Shown here in pieces: positions 15,909 through 27,819 of a stretch of DNA of 35,133 nucleotides. Under the pieces are notes generated by a model. The model did no database searches. It saw only the letters and a program-made list of their open reading frames with translations, and was not told the origin of the DNA. Location of the stretch: NCBI GenBank assembly GCA_905372035.1, contig CAJPNN010000011.1, forward strand, positions 1 to 35,133, given 5' to 3'. The position numbers and the translations under genes were made by a program. The stretch comes from Bacillota bacterium. GTDB lineage: Bacteria; Bacillota; Clostridia; Peptostreptococcales; Anaerovoracaceae. Each line of letters begins with the position of its first letter. Position 1 is the first letter of the stretch.

Positions 15909-16264
15909 AAAACATTCCTCCTTCTTAAGTCAGACACCGACGATTATTATACGATTCAATGATAGTTATAATCAAATCAGATCTCAAAGAGTTTGATAAA
16001 ATTAAATGATAACATAATTAAATCTGATACCGGATAGTATAACATATTATCGAATATGATCAAACTGTATTGTATTCAGCTCTGAATGTATGATAAAATA
16101 TACGTCAATCCGATTATACATCAGCGTAAAAATGTTTTGCTCAAATGCGCCTTACATCGCTCGGACATGTGATACAGTATTATGTAATATGTTTGCAGGT
16201 TTTATATATTATATAGTTTTAAGAGTTATTAAACATAAATATATTGTAGTGGAGAGGAATTGTT
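15909..16264. other. Divergent intergenic region between lgt and the asparaginase gene
   Basis: A 356-base AT-rich gap. On the lgt side it holds the minus-strand promoter at 15975-15946. In the middle is a short inverted repeat, ATTCAG (16074-16079) and CTGAAT (16082-16087), with a 2-base loop. On the right GGAGAGG lies 7 bases before the asparaginase ATG. No convincing plus-strand promoter could be picked by eye. A 79-codon frame (16090-16329) runs into the asparaginase gene and is not considered real. Confidence 0.5.
15946..15975 (-). promoter_or_regulatory. Promoter of lgt
   Basis: On the minus strand TTGATT (15975-15970) and a perfect TATAAT (15951-15946) are separated by 18 bases, about 38 bases before the lgt start. 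Confidence 0.6.
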
Positions 16265-17248
16265 ATGACGGAAAAATTTATTGCGGTTGTTACGACAGGC
16301 GGCACTATAATGTGCGAAAAGCAGCCTGATTCGGATAAAGTTACTCCTAAGATGACGGGGCTGGAGCTTTTGGACAATATAGAAGGGCTTACGGACAGAT
16401 TTAATATAAAATTGGTGGAGCATTCCAACATGCCCGGTTCGGATCTGTCACCCAATACGGCATTTAAACTTAAAGAAACGATAGTCTCGCTTATTGATGA
16501 TCCGAGTATAATGGGAATTGTAGTGACACAGGGGACCGATGCAATGGATGAAATTCCGTATTTGATACATCTTACGTGTAGAGTAAAAAAACCCATAGTG
16601 TTTACAGGGGCCATGAAAGGAGCGAACGATCTTTACAGTGATGCTGTCGGGAACGTGTACGGTTCGATTTTGGTGGCAAGCAGCAGAGAAGCTATAGGGA
16701 AAGGTGTTTTGGTTTATTTTAACGAAACTGTTTTTTCTGCAAGCGATGTTGAAAAATTCAATGCGAACAGGATAGATGCCTTTGATTCTTTTAGAGGACC
16801 TATGGGCAGAGTTTTAAACGACAGGGTGACATTTTTCAGAGAGCCTGTGGAAGAGCCCGTTTATGATGTTTGGGAAGCGACGGATTTGGTTCCTATAATA
16901 AAAATTTACAGCGGCATGACAGATCTGTTTGTCAGAACATGCATAGATAAAAAAGTAAAAGCGATTGTAATTGAAGGATACGGCTCGGGGAATGTCCCGT
17001 TTGATATTGAGCCTGCAATAAGAGAGGCAAGGAGTAAGGGGATCATCGTTGCGATGTCAACGAGATGCTTTTACGGAGATGCCTACGGATGTTATGACTA
17101 TATAGGAGGGGGTGCTCAACTTTCGGAGCTGGGAGTGATTTTCGGTGGAGGTCTCAGCAGCCAGAAAACCAGACTTAAACTGCTTGTAATGCTTGCGGCG
17201 GGAAGGACAGTTGATGAGATAAGCAATGCCTTTTCGTTGGATTATTAA
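16265..17248 (+). CDS. L-asparaginase (bacterial type I/II family)
   Basis: A 327-residue asparaginase-family amidohydrolase that converts L-asparagine (or glutamine) to the acid and ammonia. The first active-site motif is TTGGTIM with catalytic T14; the second is TQGTDAMDE with T91-D92. No signal peptide is visible, so it is probably cytoplasmic. Length fits the family (about 320-340). A later GVLVYFNETVFSASDVEKFN segment is also family-like. GGAGAGG lies 7 bases before the ATG. It stands 243 bases ahead of a CodB-like permease and a creatininase-family gene, which suggests a role in nitrogen scavenging. Specificity for Asn over other amides cannot be judged from sequence. Confidence 0.9.
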   Translation: MTEKFIAVVTTGGTIMCEKQPDSDKVTPKMTGLELLDNIEGLTDRFNIKLVEHSNMPGSDLSPNTAFKLKETIVSLIDDPSIMGIVVTQGTDAMDEIPYLIHLTCRVKKPIVFTGAMKGANDLYSDAVGNVYGSILVASSREAIGKGVLVYFNETVFSASDVEKFNANRIDAFDSFRGPMGRVLNDRVTFFREPVEEPVYDVWEATDLVPIIKIYSGMTDLFVRTCIDKKVKAIVIEGYGSGNVPFDIEPAIREARSKGIIVAMSTRCFYGDAYGCYDYIGGGAQLSELGVIFGGGLSSQKTRLKLLVMLAAGRTVDEISNAFSLDY

Positions 17249-17491
17249 ATATGTCTGATATGTAAAGCTCATTATAGGATGTATTTGAACTTTGTCAGTC
17301 CGACGATGCTGCAATTTACAAAATATAAATGAGATTATTATAAAATACATTTCGGTTTTGATATTTTTCCGGTATGGATGATCTTATGAAAAGCAATGGA
17401 TTGTAATTATACTTAATGATGTTTCTATTTTAGAGTAATATTTTAATTATTATTTCTGTTTTTATCAATTTTATTTTGGGGAGGACTTTTT

Positions 17492-18901
17492 ATGAAAAAA
17501 GAGAAGTTGAAAGATGTTCATACGGACAGTGAATTTATGTTGGAACCTGTTCCTGTGAATAAAAGGAGATCTACACTCAGTCAGGTAATGGTGTGGATAG
17601 GGTTCGGTTATGTTGCCACAGGATTGTTTGTAGGAGGAACTCTTGCAGGTTATGGCGGTAAACCCGGACTTAATCCTGCTGAAGCTGTAGGAGCAGTCGT
17701 TATCGGAATGGGAGTTCTGTTTGTGATGACATCATTTTTAGGAATGGCGGCACAGAAGACGGGACTTAACCTTTCTCTTATTTCCAGATATTCATACGGT
17801 AAAAGAGGCATGATTTTACCGATGGCAATAATGGCACTACTGACATTCGGCTGGTTTTCCAGCATAGTGGGAATGGTGGCGGATATATGGGGAGGTCTTA
17901 TAGGAAATCCGAGCGGGATAATCGTTTTTAATCCTTCCAACTTCGGATATGATGCGGTTCCTCCTATAACGCTTGAAGTGTTTATCGCATGTATAGCATG
18001 GGGACTGATTTTTACCATATCCGCCATAATAGGAATTTCGGCGATTGAAAAAATTGCAAAATTTGTTGCCCCCATAATTTTGATAGTGGCTATAGTTGTG
18101 GGCGTGGGAATGCTGAGAGAAGGCGGCGGAGCATCAGCATTTTGGCATAAAGCAAACGACCTCGGAGGTCTCGGACTCGGGACAGGAATTACGGCTGTAG
18201 TAGGAAGTTGGATAGCGGGAGCGGTAATGGGTGTTGATCTGTTCAGATTCAATAAGAGCGTAAAAGCGGTTTGGTGGTGTGCGGCATCATGTTTCATATT
18301 TACAAATCCTCTTTTGAATTTGGTAGGATATATCGGTTCGGTATCGGTAGGACAATATAACTATGTGGCATGGATGATGGGACTAAGCATTTTATTTGCA
18401 CTCATAGGAGTATTTGCATGGACAACATCGCTTTGGACGACGGATAACAGCGAGCTTTACTGTAATGCACTTTACGTAGGTCCTATACTTGACTCTGTCG
18501 GAGTAAGGACAAACAGAAAGGTGATAGTTGCTATTTGCGGAGCTTTGGGGACATTCCTGGGTTCGATCGGATTTTATCAGATATTCTTTGCCACATTCAT
18601 AAATACGCTCGGGGCTATAGCACCGCCGCTTTGCGCACCTATACTTGCGGATTATTATATGATAGGCAAGAGAAAATATGACACAAGATTACTTGAAAAG
18701 CAGCCGAATGTAAGAACTGCGGGAATCATATCATTCGTGATCGGAGCATTTTTGGGATATATGTTCCAGTATCAGTGGTCGGTTCCGTTCGGACTTCCTT
18801 CGGGGCTTTTGGCTATGGTTATTTCGTTCTTTATATATATCCTGATTTATAAAATATCGGGAGACAGCAAGGCTGATAAGAAGTTAATAGCATCTCTGTA
18901 A
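17492..18901 (+). CDS. NCS1-family permease, CodB-like
   Basis: A 469-residue integral membrane transporter of the nucleobase-cation-symport-1 family, with about 12 hydrophobic segments. It resembles cytosine permease CodB: an N-terminal VPVNKRRSTLSQVMVWIGFG segment, ARKTG-type NLSLISRYSYGKRGMI loop, FGWFSSIVG in the third helix, and a late CAPILADYYMIGKRKYDTRL loop. Family substrates include cytosine, purines, hydantoins, thiamine and creatinine-like compounds. The TTTGGGGAGG site is about 9 bases before the ATG. A creatininase-family hydrolase follows 91 bases downstream, so the pair probably imports and opens a cyclic amide or related N-compound. Which one is unknown. Confidence 0.88.
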   Translation: MKKEKLKDVHTDSEFMLEPVPVNKRRSTLSQVMVWIGFGYVATGLFVGGTLAGYGGKPGLNPAEAVGAVVIGMGVLFVMTSFLGMAAQKTGLNLSLISRYSYGKRGMILPMAIMALLTFGWFSSIVGMVADIWGGLIGNPSGIIVFNPSNFGYDAVPPITLEVFIACIAWGLIFTISAIIGISAIEKIAKFVAPIILIVAIVVGVGMLREGGGASAFWHKANDLGGLGLGTGITAVVGSWIAGAVMGVDLFRFNKSVKAVWWCAASCFIFTNPLLNLVGYIGSVSVGQYNYVAWMMGLSILFALIGVFAWTTSLWTTDNSELYCNALYVGPILDSVGVRTNRKVIVAICGALGTFLGSIGFYQIFFATFINTLGAIAPPLCAPILADYYMIGKRKYDTRLLEKQPNVRTAGIISFVIGAFLGYMFQYQWSVPFGLPSGLLAMVISFFIYILIYKISGDSKADKKLIASL

Positions 18902-18992
18902 TGTATAATGATTATTGCAGTAGAGAAATATAAGGCTTGAAAACCTTGATTTTATAACAAAAAAACAGTTAATATATGAGGAGGTTTTTATC

Positions 18993-19754
18993 ATGAAAAA
19001 AGCGTTTTTAAATGAATATTCGGCGAGTGAACTGAAAGAACTGCTTAAGGAGCCTGAGAAGATTACAGCGATATGTTGTTTCGGATCATGTGAGAGTCAC
19101 GGATGGCATTGTTGTCTCGGACCGGACTATTTTGTACCTACGGAAGTTTCGAAAAGGGTTGCCCTTAAAATGGATAATGTCATAGCAGTGCCGTGCGTAC
19201 CTTTCGGGACATCTATACATTATAATCAATTTCCCATGTCGATAACACTAAGGTATGAAACTGTTATAACTATTGCGGAGGATATATTTGAAAGCCTCAT
19301 AAACAATGGAATAAAGCATATCTATATCCTGAACGGACACGACGGGAATATCCCGGCGCTTGAAATTGCGGCACATAATGTGAAAGCTAAACATATGGAT
19401 GCAAAATTCCTTTATATGCCTGCATGGTGGAACAAAGTCGGACCTATAATGGGAGAGAGATTCGAAGTTTGGAACGGACTCGGACATGGGGGCGAAGGTG
19501 AGACATCAATAATGATGGCGGTAAGGCCTGAGCTTGTAGACCTTTCAAAAGCAGTTTCGCAAGTTCCCGAAAATATGATAGATATAAATAAGACGACAGA
19601 TGTAATTTGGGATATAAAAGAGCTTACGGAAACAGGTGCTACGGGAGATCCGACAAAGGCGAGTATGGAAAAAGGTCAGCAAATGTTGGATATATTGGTG
19701 GATCTGGTTTCCGACGGGATAAAAAGAATGAACGATTGCAACTGGGAGTATTGA
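18993..19754 (+). CDS. Creatininase-family amidohydrolase
   Basis: A 253-residue member of the creatininase/MftE fold, a metal-dependent amidohydrolase. Likely metal ligands are in SCESHGWHCCLGPDYF (Glu, His, Asp), NGHDGN (His) and GHGGEGETS (Glu). True creatininase has His-Tyr-Glu in the NGHYEN motif; here the position of that Glu is Gly (NGHDGN), so creatinine as substrate is not supported. Formamide or ring-amide hydrolases in the same family are alternatives. AGGAGG lies 8 bases before the ATG. It follows the CodB-like permease gene and probably acts on the imported compound. No terminator is obvious after it. Confidence 0.85.
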   Translation: MKKAFLNEYSASELKELLKEPEKITAICCFGSCESHGWHCCLGPDYFVPTEVSKRVALKMDNVIAVPCVPFGTSIHYNQFPMSITLRYETVITIAEDIFESLINNGIKHIYILNGHDGNIPALEIAAHNVKAKHMDAKFLYMPAWWNKVGPIMGERFEVWNGLGHGGEGETSIMMAVRPELVDLSKAVSQVPENMIDINKTTDVIWDIKELTETGATGDPTKASMEKGQQMLDILVDLVSDGIKRMNDCNWEY

Positions 19755-19846
19755 TTTTGATGAAAATATGCGAATCCTTGATCATAATTTTTATACAAAA
19801 TTCAAGTTATCAAAAAAGAATCTCGGTATAAAGATAATCAATTTTC

Positions 19847-19875
19847 TTGACATAGCCTCAAGTATATGATACCTT
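19847..19875 (+). promoter_or_regulatory. Candidate promoter of rpmG-secE-nusG
   Basis: A perfect TTGACA at 19847-19852 with a 17-base spacer and TACCTT at 19870-19875. The -10 is imperfect, but the position, about 95 bases before rpmG, is right for the operon. Confidence 0.5.
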
Positions 19876-19887
19876 TATTAGGTGACT

Positions 19888-19916
19888 TTATGCGGTGATT
19901 GCGCATAAGGCTTTTT
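19888..19916 (+). terminator. Terminator-like hairpin in the rpmG leader
   Basis: TTATGCG (19888-19894) pairs with CGCATAA (19902-19908) around a 7-base loop, then GGC and five T (19912-19916). It lies between the candidate promoter and rpmG. It may be a weak attenuator, or it may end read-through from the creatininase gene if transcription starts further down. Confidence 0.5.
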
Positions 19917-19968
19917 AGGTTGTTAATATCCGAAAGGATTTTGCCGAATAGTAAGATGGAGGATAGTG

Positions 19969-20118
19969 ATGAGAGTTAAAGTAACGTTGGCTTGTCAGGA
20001 ATGCAAGCAGAGGAATTACAATACGATGAAGAACAAGAAAAATGATCCTGATCGTATTGAACTTGAAAAGTATTGCAAGTTTTGCAAAAAACATACTGTG
20101 CATAAGGAAACCAAGTAA
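19969..20118 (+). CDS. rpmG: Large-subunit ribosomal protein L33
   Basis: A 49-residue L33 protein of the 50S subunit. The four-cysteine zinc-ribbon version is seen: CQEC near residues 9-12 and CKFC at 36-39, with the family segment RNYNTMKNKKNDPDRIELEK between. The ATG at 19969 has GGAGG 8 bases upstream. Firmicutes usually carry rpmG before secE, as here: secE starts 14 bases after its stop. The four-cysteine form binds zinc; many genomes also have a Cys-less copy used under zinc limitation, which is not in this window. Confidence 0.95.
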   Translation: MRVKVTLACQECKQRNYNTMKNKKNDPDRIELEKYCKFCKKHTVHKETK

Positions 20119-20132
20119 GGAGTGTGGATGAA

Positions 20133-20372
20133 ATGGCTAATGAAAAGAAAGCGCAAATAACACACAATGAGAACAGAAAAAAAGGAAGTGCCAAAGAGTA
20201 TTTTAAAGGTGTAAAAATCGAGACAAAAAAAGTGGTTTGGCCTACAAAAGAAGAATTGTTGGCTTATACCGGCGCAACTTTGGTTGCATGCGTGATTTTC
20301 GGTGTCGGGATCTGGGCTGTAGACAGCGGGTTTTTAGCATGTTTAAGGCGTGTGCTCGACATAACGATGTAA
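20133..20372 (+). CDS. secE: Preprotein translocase subunit SecE
   Basis: A 79-residue single-helix SecE, the essential partner of SecY in the membrane translocon. A charged N-terminus is followed by the amphipathic SAKEYFKGVKIETKKVVWPT helix ending in the conserved VVWP(T) motif, then one membrane segment (about 50-70). I start it at the ATG at 20133: AAGGAG at 20117-20122 is 10 bases upstream, while the in-frame GTG at 20124 is only one base from it. The order rpmG-secE-nusG supports the call. Confidence 0.93.
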   Translation: MANEKKAQITHNENRKKGSAKEYFKGVKIETKKVVWPTKEELLAYTGATLVACVIFGVGIWAVDSGFLACLRRVLDITM

Positions 20373-20384
20373 AGGTTTGTTAAG

Positions 20385-20936
20385 ATGGATAATTTGGAAA
20401 AGGATAACACCATAAAATCCAGTGGTGAAGCAAGATGGTATGTAGTACATACTTATTCCGGACATGAGAATAAGGTTAAGGTGAATATAGAAAAACTCGT
20501 TGAGAATCGCGGAATGCAGGATTTGGTTCTGGAAATTGTGGTTCCGACGGAGTCTTGTGTTGAATTCAAAGATAACAAGAAGAGGGTAAAAACCAGAAAA
20601 ATGTTTCCGGGATATGTGATAATAAAAATGATCGTTACGAACGAATCCTGGTATTTGGTTAGAAATACACAAGGTGTTACAGGCTTTGTCGGACATGGAA
20701 CGGATCCGATACCGCTTACGGATGATGAAGTAAGGCGTATGGGCATAGAGAAGATATATGTAGATATCGATATAAGACCGGGAGAAACCATAAAAGTGGT
20801 TACAGGTCCTTTTGCAGGACTTATCGGTATTGTTGAAGATGTTAATGCGGAAAAACAGATGCTGACGGCAAAGATAGAGATGTTCGGGAGGGAGACTCCC
20901 GTAGATCTTGAGTTCAGTCAGGTTGACAAACTGTAA
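20385..20936 (+). CDS. nusG: Transcription termination/antitermination factor NusG
   Basis: A 183-residue NusG. The N-terminal NGN domain runs from ARWYVVHTYSGHENKVKVNI (about 17-36) through KMFPGYVIIKM to TPGVTGFVG-like sequence (here TQGVTGFVGHG). The C-terminal KOW domain contains GETIKVVTGPFAGLIGIVED. It binds the RpoC clamp helices and RpoB, stimulates elongation and couples transcription to translation or Rho. AAAGG lies 9 bases before the ATG, 12 bases after secE. Length is usual for the family. Confidence 0.97.
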   Translation: MDNLEKDNTIKSSGEARWYVVHTYSGHENKVKVNIEKLVENRGMQDLVLEIVVPTESCVEFKDNKKRVKTRKMFPGYVIIKMIVTNESWYLVRNTQGVTGFVGHGTDPIPLTDDEVRRMGIEKIYVDIDIRPGETIKVVTGPFAGLIGIVEDVNAEKQMLTAKIEMFGRETPVDLEFSQVDKL

Positions 20937-21109
20937 TATTTCCCTTAAAACAGATTGCTGAATGAGCGTTTGGCGATTATTTCGTTCCGGGAAGCCCTGA
21001 TGATGTGTGAATACTACTTATTTTATTTTATATAATGAATAGTAATTATTACTCTTTTGTTTTAAGCGACTTTTTCGGGAGCTTTCAAGAGAGAGAAAGG
21101 AGAAATAAG

Positions 21110-21535
21110 ATGGCTAAGAAAGTGGAAGGCTTAATTAAATTGCAGATACCTGCAGGCGGCGCTACTCCGGCACCACCGGTCGGTCCGGCATTAGGACAAA
21201 AAGGTGTGAACATAATGGATTTTTGTAAGCAGTTTAATGCAAAAACCCAAGATCAGCCGGGTATGATAATTCCTGTAATAATAACGGTATATTCGGACAG
21301 ATCGTTTACTTTTATTACAAAAACTCCGCCGGCAGCAGTGTTGCTTAAGAAAGCTGCAAACTTAAAATCAGCGTCAGGAGAGCCTAATAAGAATAAAGTT
21401 GCTACTCTTAAAGAAGCACAGGTTCGTGAGATCGCTGAACTTAAAATGAAGGATTTGAATGCTGCAAACCTTGATACTGCAACATCGATGATCAAGGGCA
21501 CAGCGAGAAGTATGGGAATAGTAGTTGAAGATTGA
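21110..21535 (+). CDS. rplK: Large-subunit ribosomal protein L11
   Basis: L11, 141 residues, the normal length. It forms the base of the L7/L12 stalk on 23S rRNA and is the target site of thiostrepton-type antibiotics. The N-terminal GLIKLQIPAGGATPAPPVGP holds the proline-rich linker region; NIMDFCKQFNAKT and FTFITKTPPAA follow; the rRNA-binding domain ends in TARSMGIVVE. AAAGGAG lies 8 bases before the ATG at 21110; an upstream in-frame ATG at 21035 lacks a site. The 173-base gap after nusG has a TATAAT at 21031-21036 but no clear -35. Confidence 0.97.
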   Translation: MAKKVEGLIKLQIPAGGATPAPPVGPALGQKGVNIMDFCKQFNAKTQDQPGMIIPVIITVYSDRSFTFITKTPPAAVLLKKAANLKSASGEPNKNKVATLKEAQVREIAELKMKDLNAANLDTATSMIKGTARSMGIVVED

Positions 21536-21579
21536 TGAGTGGGAGGCGTTGCCGATAGAACCACAAGGAGGTAATTGAT

Positions 21580-22275
21580 ATGCCTAAGAGAGGTAAGAAT
21601 TATACCGAAGCAGCCAAGCTTATAGATAGAAATGAGCTTTATGAAGTGGCTGATGCGGTGGATTTAGTTGTAAAGGCGTCAAAAGCCAAGTTTGACGAAA
21701 CGGTGGAAGTACACATAAAGTTGGGTGTTGACGGAAGACATGCGGATCAGCAGGTCAGAGGAGCAATAGTTTTACCTAACGGAACGGGAAAGACAAACAG
21801 AGTGCTGGTATTTGCAAAGGGTCCTAAAGCACAGGAAGCGGAAGCTGCAGGTGCTGACTACGTAGGAGCGGAAGAATTGGCACAAAAAATTCAGACAGAG
21901 AATTGGTTTGACTTTGATGTGATAGTTGCAACGCCGGATATGATGGGTGTTGTGGGAAGATTGGGTAAGGTTTTGGGGCCTAAGGGTTTAATGCCTAATC
22001 CTAAGTCGGGAACTGTCACCATGGATCTGGAAAAAGCTTTACAAGAGATAAAAGCAGGTAAGGTTGAATACAGACTTGATAAAACAAACATAATTCATAC
22101 GCCGGTAGGAAAGGTATCCTTCGGAAAAGAAAAGCTTGAACAGAATCTTAATGCATTGCTTGATGCGGTAATTAAGGCGAAACCGCCAACATCAAAAGGG
22201 CAGTATTTGAAAAGCATAACGGTTACATCAACTATGGGACCGGGAGTAAAGATCAATCCTGCAAAGCTCATTTAA
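21580..22275 (+). CDS. rplA: Large-subunit ribosomal protein L1
   Basis: L1, 231 residues, forms the mobile L1 stalk that helps release E-site tRNA, and in many bacteria represses its own operon. Landmarks are MPKRGKNY at the start, ETVEVHIKLGVDGRHADQQV, PDMMGVVGRLGKVLGPKGLM, and NPKSGTVT near the middle. AAGGAGG is 8 bases before the ATG. It follows rplK by 44 bases and is in turn followed by the L10 leader. Intact and ordinary for the family. Confidence 0.97.
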   Translation: MPKRGKNYTEAAKLIDRNELYEVADAVDLVVKASKAKFDETVEVHIKLGVDGRHADQQVRGAIVLPNGTGKTNRVLVFAKGPKAQEAEAAGADYVGAEELAQKIQTENWFDFDVIVATPDMMGVVGRLGKVLGPKGLMPNPKSGTVTMDLEKALQEIKAGKVEYRLDKTNIIHTPVGKVSFGKEKLEQNLNALLDAVIKAKPPTSKGQYLKSITVTSTMGPGVKINPAKLI

Positions 22276-22299
22276 GATTTTCTGGAAATTAAATATGAA

Positions 22300-22401
22300 A
22301 AATAGACCGTAGACAGCAGGTGCTTATGCTTAATTTCCTGCCGAGGTAGCGATAAATTTGATTTGTTGACCTACTCGTTTGCGGATGAGAAGGTCTTTTT
22401 T
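22300..22401 (+). ncRNA. Ribosomal protein L10 leader (autoregulatory mRNA element)
   Basis: The segment holds the L10 leader landmarks CCGTAGACAGCAGG (22307-22320) and TTCCTGCCGAGGTAGCG a little further on, with GCAGG/CCTGC pairing. In Firmicutes this leader binds the L10-L12 complex and shuts off rplJ-rplL when stalk protein is in excess. Here it runs directly into a terminator-like hairpin, so attenuation is the likely mode. Confidence 0.82.
22368..22401 (+). terminator. Attenuator terminator before rplJ
   Basis: GACCT (22368-22372) pairs with AGGTC (22391-22395), with CTC and GAG pairing inside, followed by six T (22396-22401). A competing AGGTC/GACC pairing across the T-run (TAAGACC after it) could form an antiterminator. 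It is placed where L10 leader control would act. Confidence 0.7.
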
Positions 22402-22421
22402 AAGACCGGAAAGGAGTAAAG

Positions 22422-23123
22422 ATGTCAGTAGAACATTTAAAAGCAAAACAGGCAATAATAGACGAGATCAAAGGGAAGCTCGAAAAAGCTCAGTCTTGCG
22501 TCATTGTTGATTATATGGGGATTACTGTTGAAGAAGCTGACGGTATGAGAAAAAAGCTTCGTGAGGCGGATGTTGATTACACAGTTTACAAAAATACTCT
22601 TGTTAAAAGAGCTATTGACGGAACTGAATATGCGGATCTGGCACAGGTGCTTGAAGGTCCGAGTGCTGTAGCTATAAGCTATGATGATGCTGTTGCGCCT
22701 GCGAGAGTTCTTAACGGAATAATTAAGGATCTGAAGAAGATGGAATTCAAAGCGGGAGTTATTGAGGGCACATATTTTGATGCGAAAGGAGTAGTTTCGA
22801 TCGCAGGATTACCTTCAAGAGATGAGATGATCGCAAAATTCATGGGAAGCATTCAGTCACCTTTATCGGCAGCTGTACGCACGCTGCAGGCGGTTGCAGA
22901 TGCAAAGGCAAACGGCGTAGATGCAGCTCAGGATGCAGGTGAATCAAAACCTGAAGAGCAGTCGGAAACGGCAGCGCCTGAAAAACCTGAAGCTTCGGCG
23001 GAAACTGAGGTTGCAGCAGAGCCTAAAGTTGAAGATGTGTCGGAGGAGCAAAAAACTGAAAATGCGGAAGCGGCTCCTGCAGACGTAGAAAAACCTGAAG
23101 AAGCGGAAGAAGCGTCTGAGTAA
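22422..23123 (+). CDS. rplJ: Large-subunit ribosomal protein L10 with acidic C-terminal extension
   Basis: L10 anchors L7/L12 dimers to the ribosome. Residues 1-165 are a normal L10: rRNA-binding domain (CVIVDYMGITVEEAD, YTVYKNTLVKRAI) and the L12-binding helix (SPLSAAVRTLQAVADAK). Most L10 proteins end there, at 165-175 residues. Here about 66 further residues (168-233) follow, rich in Glu, Ala and Pro: 23 acidic and 5 basic residues among positions 171-233, with repeated EKPE/EEA patches. The extension is in frame with no sign of fusion to a known domain and is probably disordered. AAAGGAG is about 6 bases before the ATG. Confidence 0.95.
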   Translation: MSVEHLKAKQAIIDEIKGKLEKAQSCVIVDYMGITVEEADGMRKKLREADVDYTVYKNTLVKRAIDGTEYADLAQVLEGPSAVAISYDDAVAPARVLNGIIKDLKKMEFKAGVIEGTYFDAKGVVSIAGLPSRDEMIAKFMGSIQSPLSAAVRTLQAVADAKANGVDAAQDAGESKPEEQSETAAPEKPEASAETEVAAEPKVEDVSEEQKTENAEAAPADVEKPEEAEEASE

Positions 23124-23188
23124 TAAATCGACGGTAAAAGTTATTGGTTTTAAGTTTTAAATATCAAATTAATGAAAGGAAAAAGAAA

Positions 23189-23560
23189 ATGAATATCGAA
23201 CAGATTATTGAAGCTATAAAAAGCATGACAGTTTTGGAACTCAATGAGCTTGTAAAGGCTTGTGAAGAAGAATTCGGAGTATCGGCGGCGGCACCGGTTG
23301 CAGTTGCGGCAGCTGGCGGAGCGGCAGGAGCTTCGGCAGGAGACGAGCAGAGCGAGTTTACAGTAGTACTTGCATCTGCAGGCGCTGAGAAAATTAAGGT
23401 AATCAAAGTTGTTAGAGAGATTACAGGATTGGGTCTTAAAGAAGCGAAAGAGATGGTGGACGGAGCTCCTTCAAACATCAAAGAAGGTGTTGAAAAGGCT
23501 GAGGCTGAAGCTATCAAGAAACAGCTTGAAGAAGTTGGAGCTGGCGTTGAATTAAAGTAG
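23189..23560 (+). CDS. rplL: Large-subunit ribosomal protein L7/L12
   Basis: L7/L12, 123 residues, the multi-copy stalk protein that recruits translational GTPases. The N-terminal dimer domain (MNIEQIIEAIKSMTVLELNE), an Ala/Gly-rich hinge (about 35-52) and the C-terminal domain with KIKVIKVVREITGLGLKEAK and LEEVGAGVELK are all seen. The start is the ATG at 23189 with GAAAGGA upstream; an earlier in-frame start at 23144 is not preceded by a site. It ends 34 bases before a strong terminator. Confidence 0.97.
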   Translation: MNIEQIIEAIKSMTVLELNELVKACEEEFGVSAAAPVAVAAAGGAAGASAGDEQSEFTVVLASAGAEKIKVIKVVREITGLGLKEAKEMVDGAPSNIKEGVEKAEAEAIKKQLEEVGAGVELK

Positions 23561-23593
23561 TTAAAATTTTGACTTCGGAACATTATTAAAAGT

Positions 23594-23640
23594 AAAATAC
23601 TCAAGGTTAGAAAGCCCTCGGTTTTCCCTTGAGTATTTTT
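23594..23640 (+). terminator. Terminator after rplL
   Basis: AAAATACTCAAGG (23594-23606) pairs with CCTTGAGTATTTTT (23627-23640), a perfect stem of at least 11 bp with a further GAAA/TTTTC pairing in the loop and a T5 tail. It separates the ribosomal-protein genes from rpoB. Confidence 0.88.
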
Positions 23641-23683
23641 GCTGTTTTATAACTTGTAAATTTTTTCTATTTTATATTTTTGA

Positions 23684-23712
23684 TTGACGTATTGCACCGT
23701 TTATGTTATCAT
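23684..23712 (+). promoter_or_regulatory. Promoter of rpoB-rpoC
   Basis: TTGACG at 23684-23689, a 17-base spacer, and TATCAT at 23707-23712: a strong SigA-type promoter 51 bases before the rpoB start and just after the rplL terminator. rpoBC therefore has its own start point here. Confidence 0.7.
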
Positions 23713-23762
23713 AATATATTGCCACGCAAAGTATATTGTTTTCGATGCAAGGAGTGATGATT

Positions 23763-27758
<3,996 letters not shown>

Positions 27759-27819
27759 AAGATACAGGAAGGCTTTAACGGTAGAGTATTAGTTTGCAAA
27801 GGGAAGGGGGAGAAACTCC

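Noticed and set aside
16074..16087. ATTCAG/CTGAAT inverted repeat as an operator
   Set aside because: Six-base arms in very AT-rich DNA are weak evidence, and no second copy was seen.
16090..16329. 79-codon plus-strand ORF in the lgt-asparaginase gap
   Set aside because: It has no ribosome binding site, a composition unlike the neighbours, and overlaps the start of the asparaginase gene in another frame.
18993..19754. True creatininase (creatinine to creatine)
   Set aside because: The NGHYEN motif glutamate is replaced (NGHDGN), so only family membership is supported.
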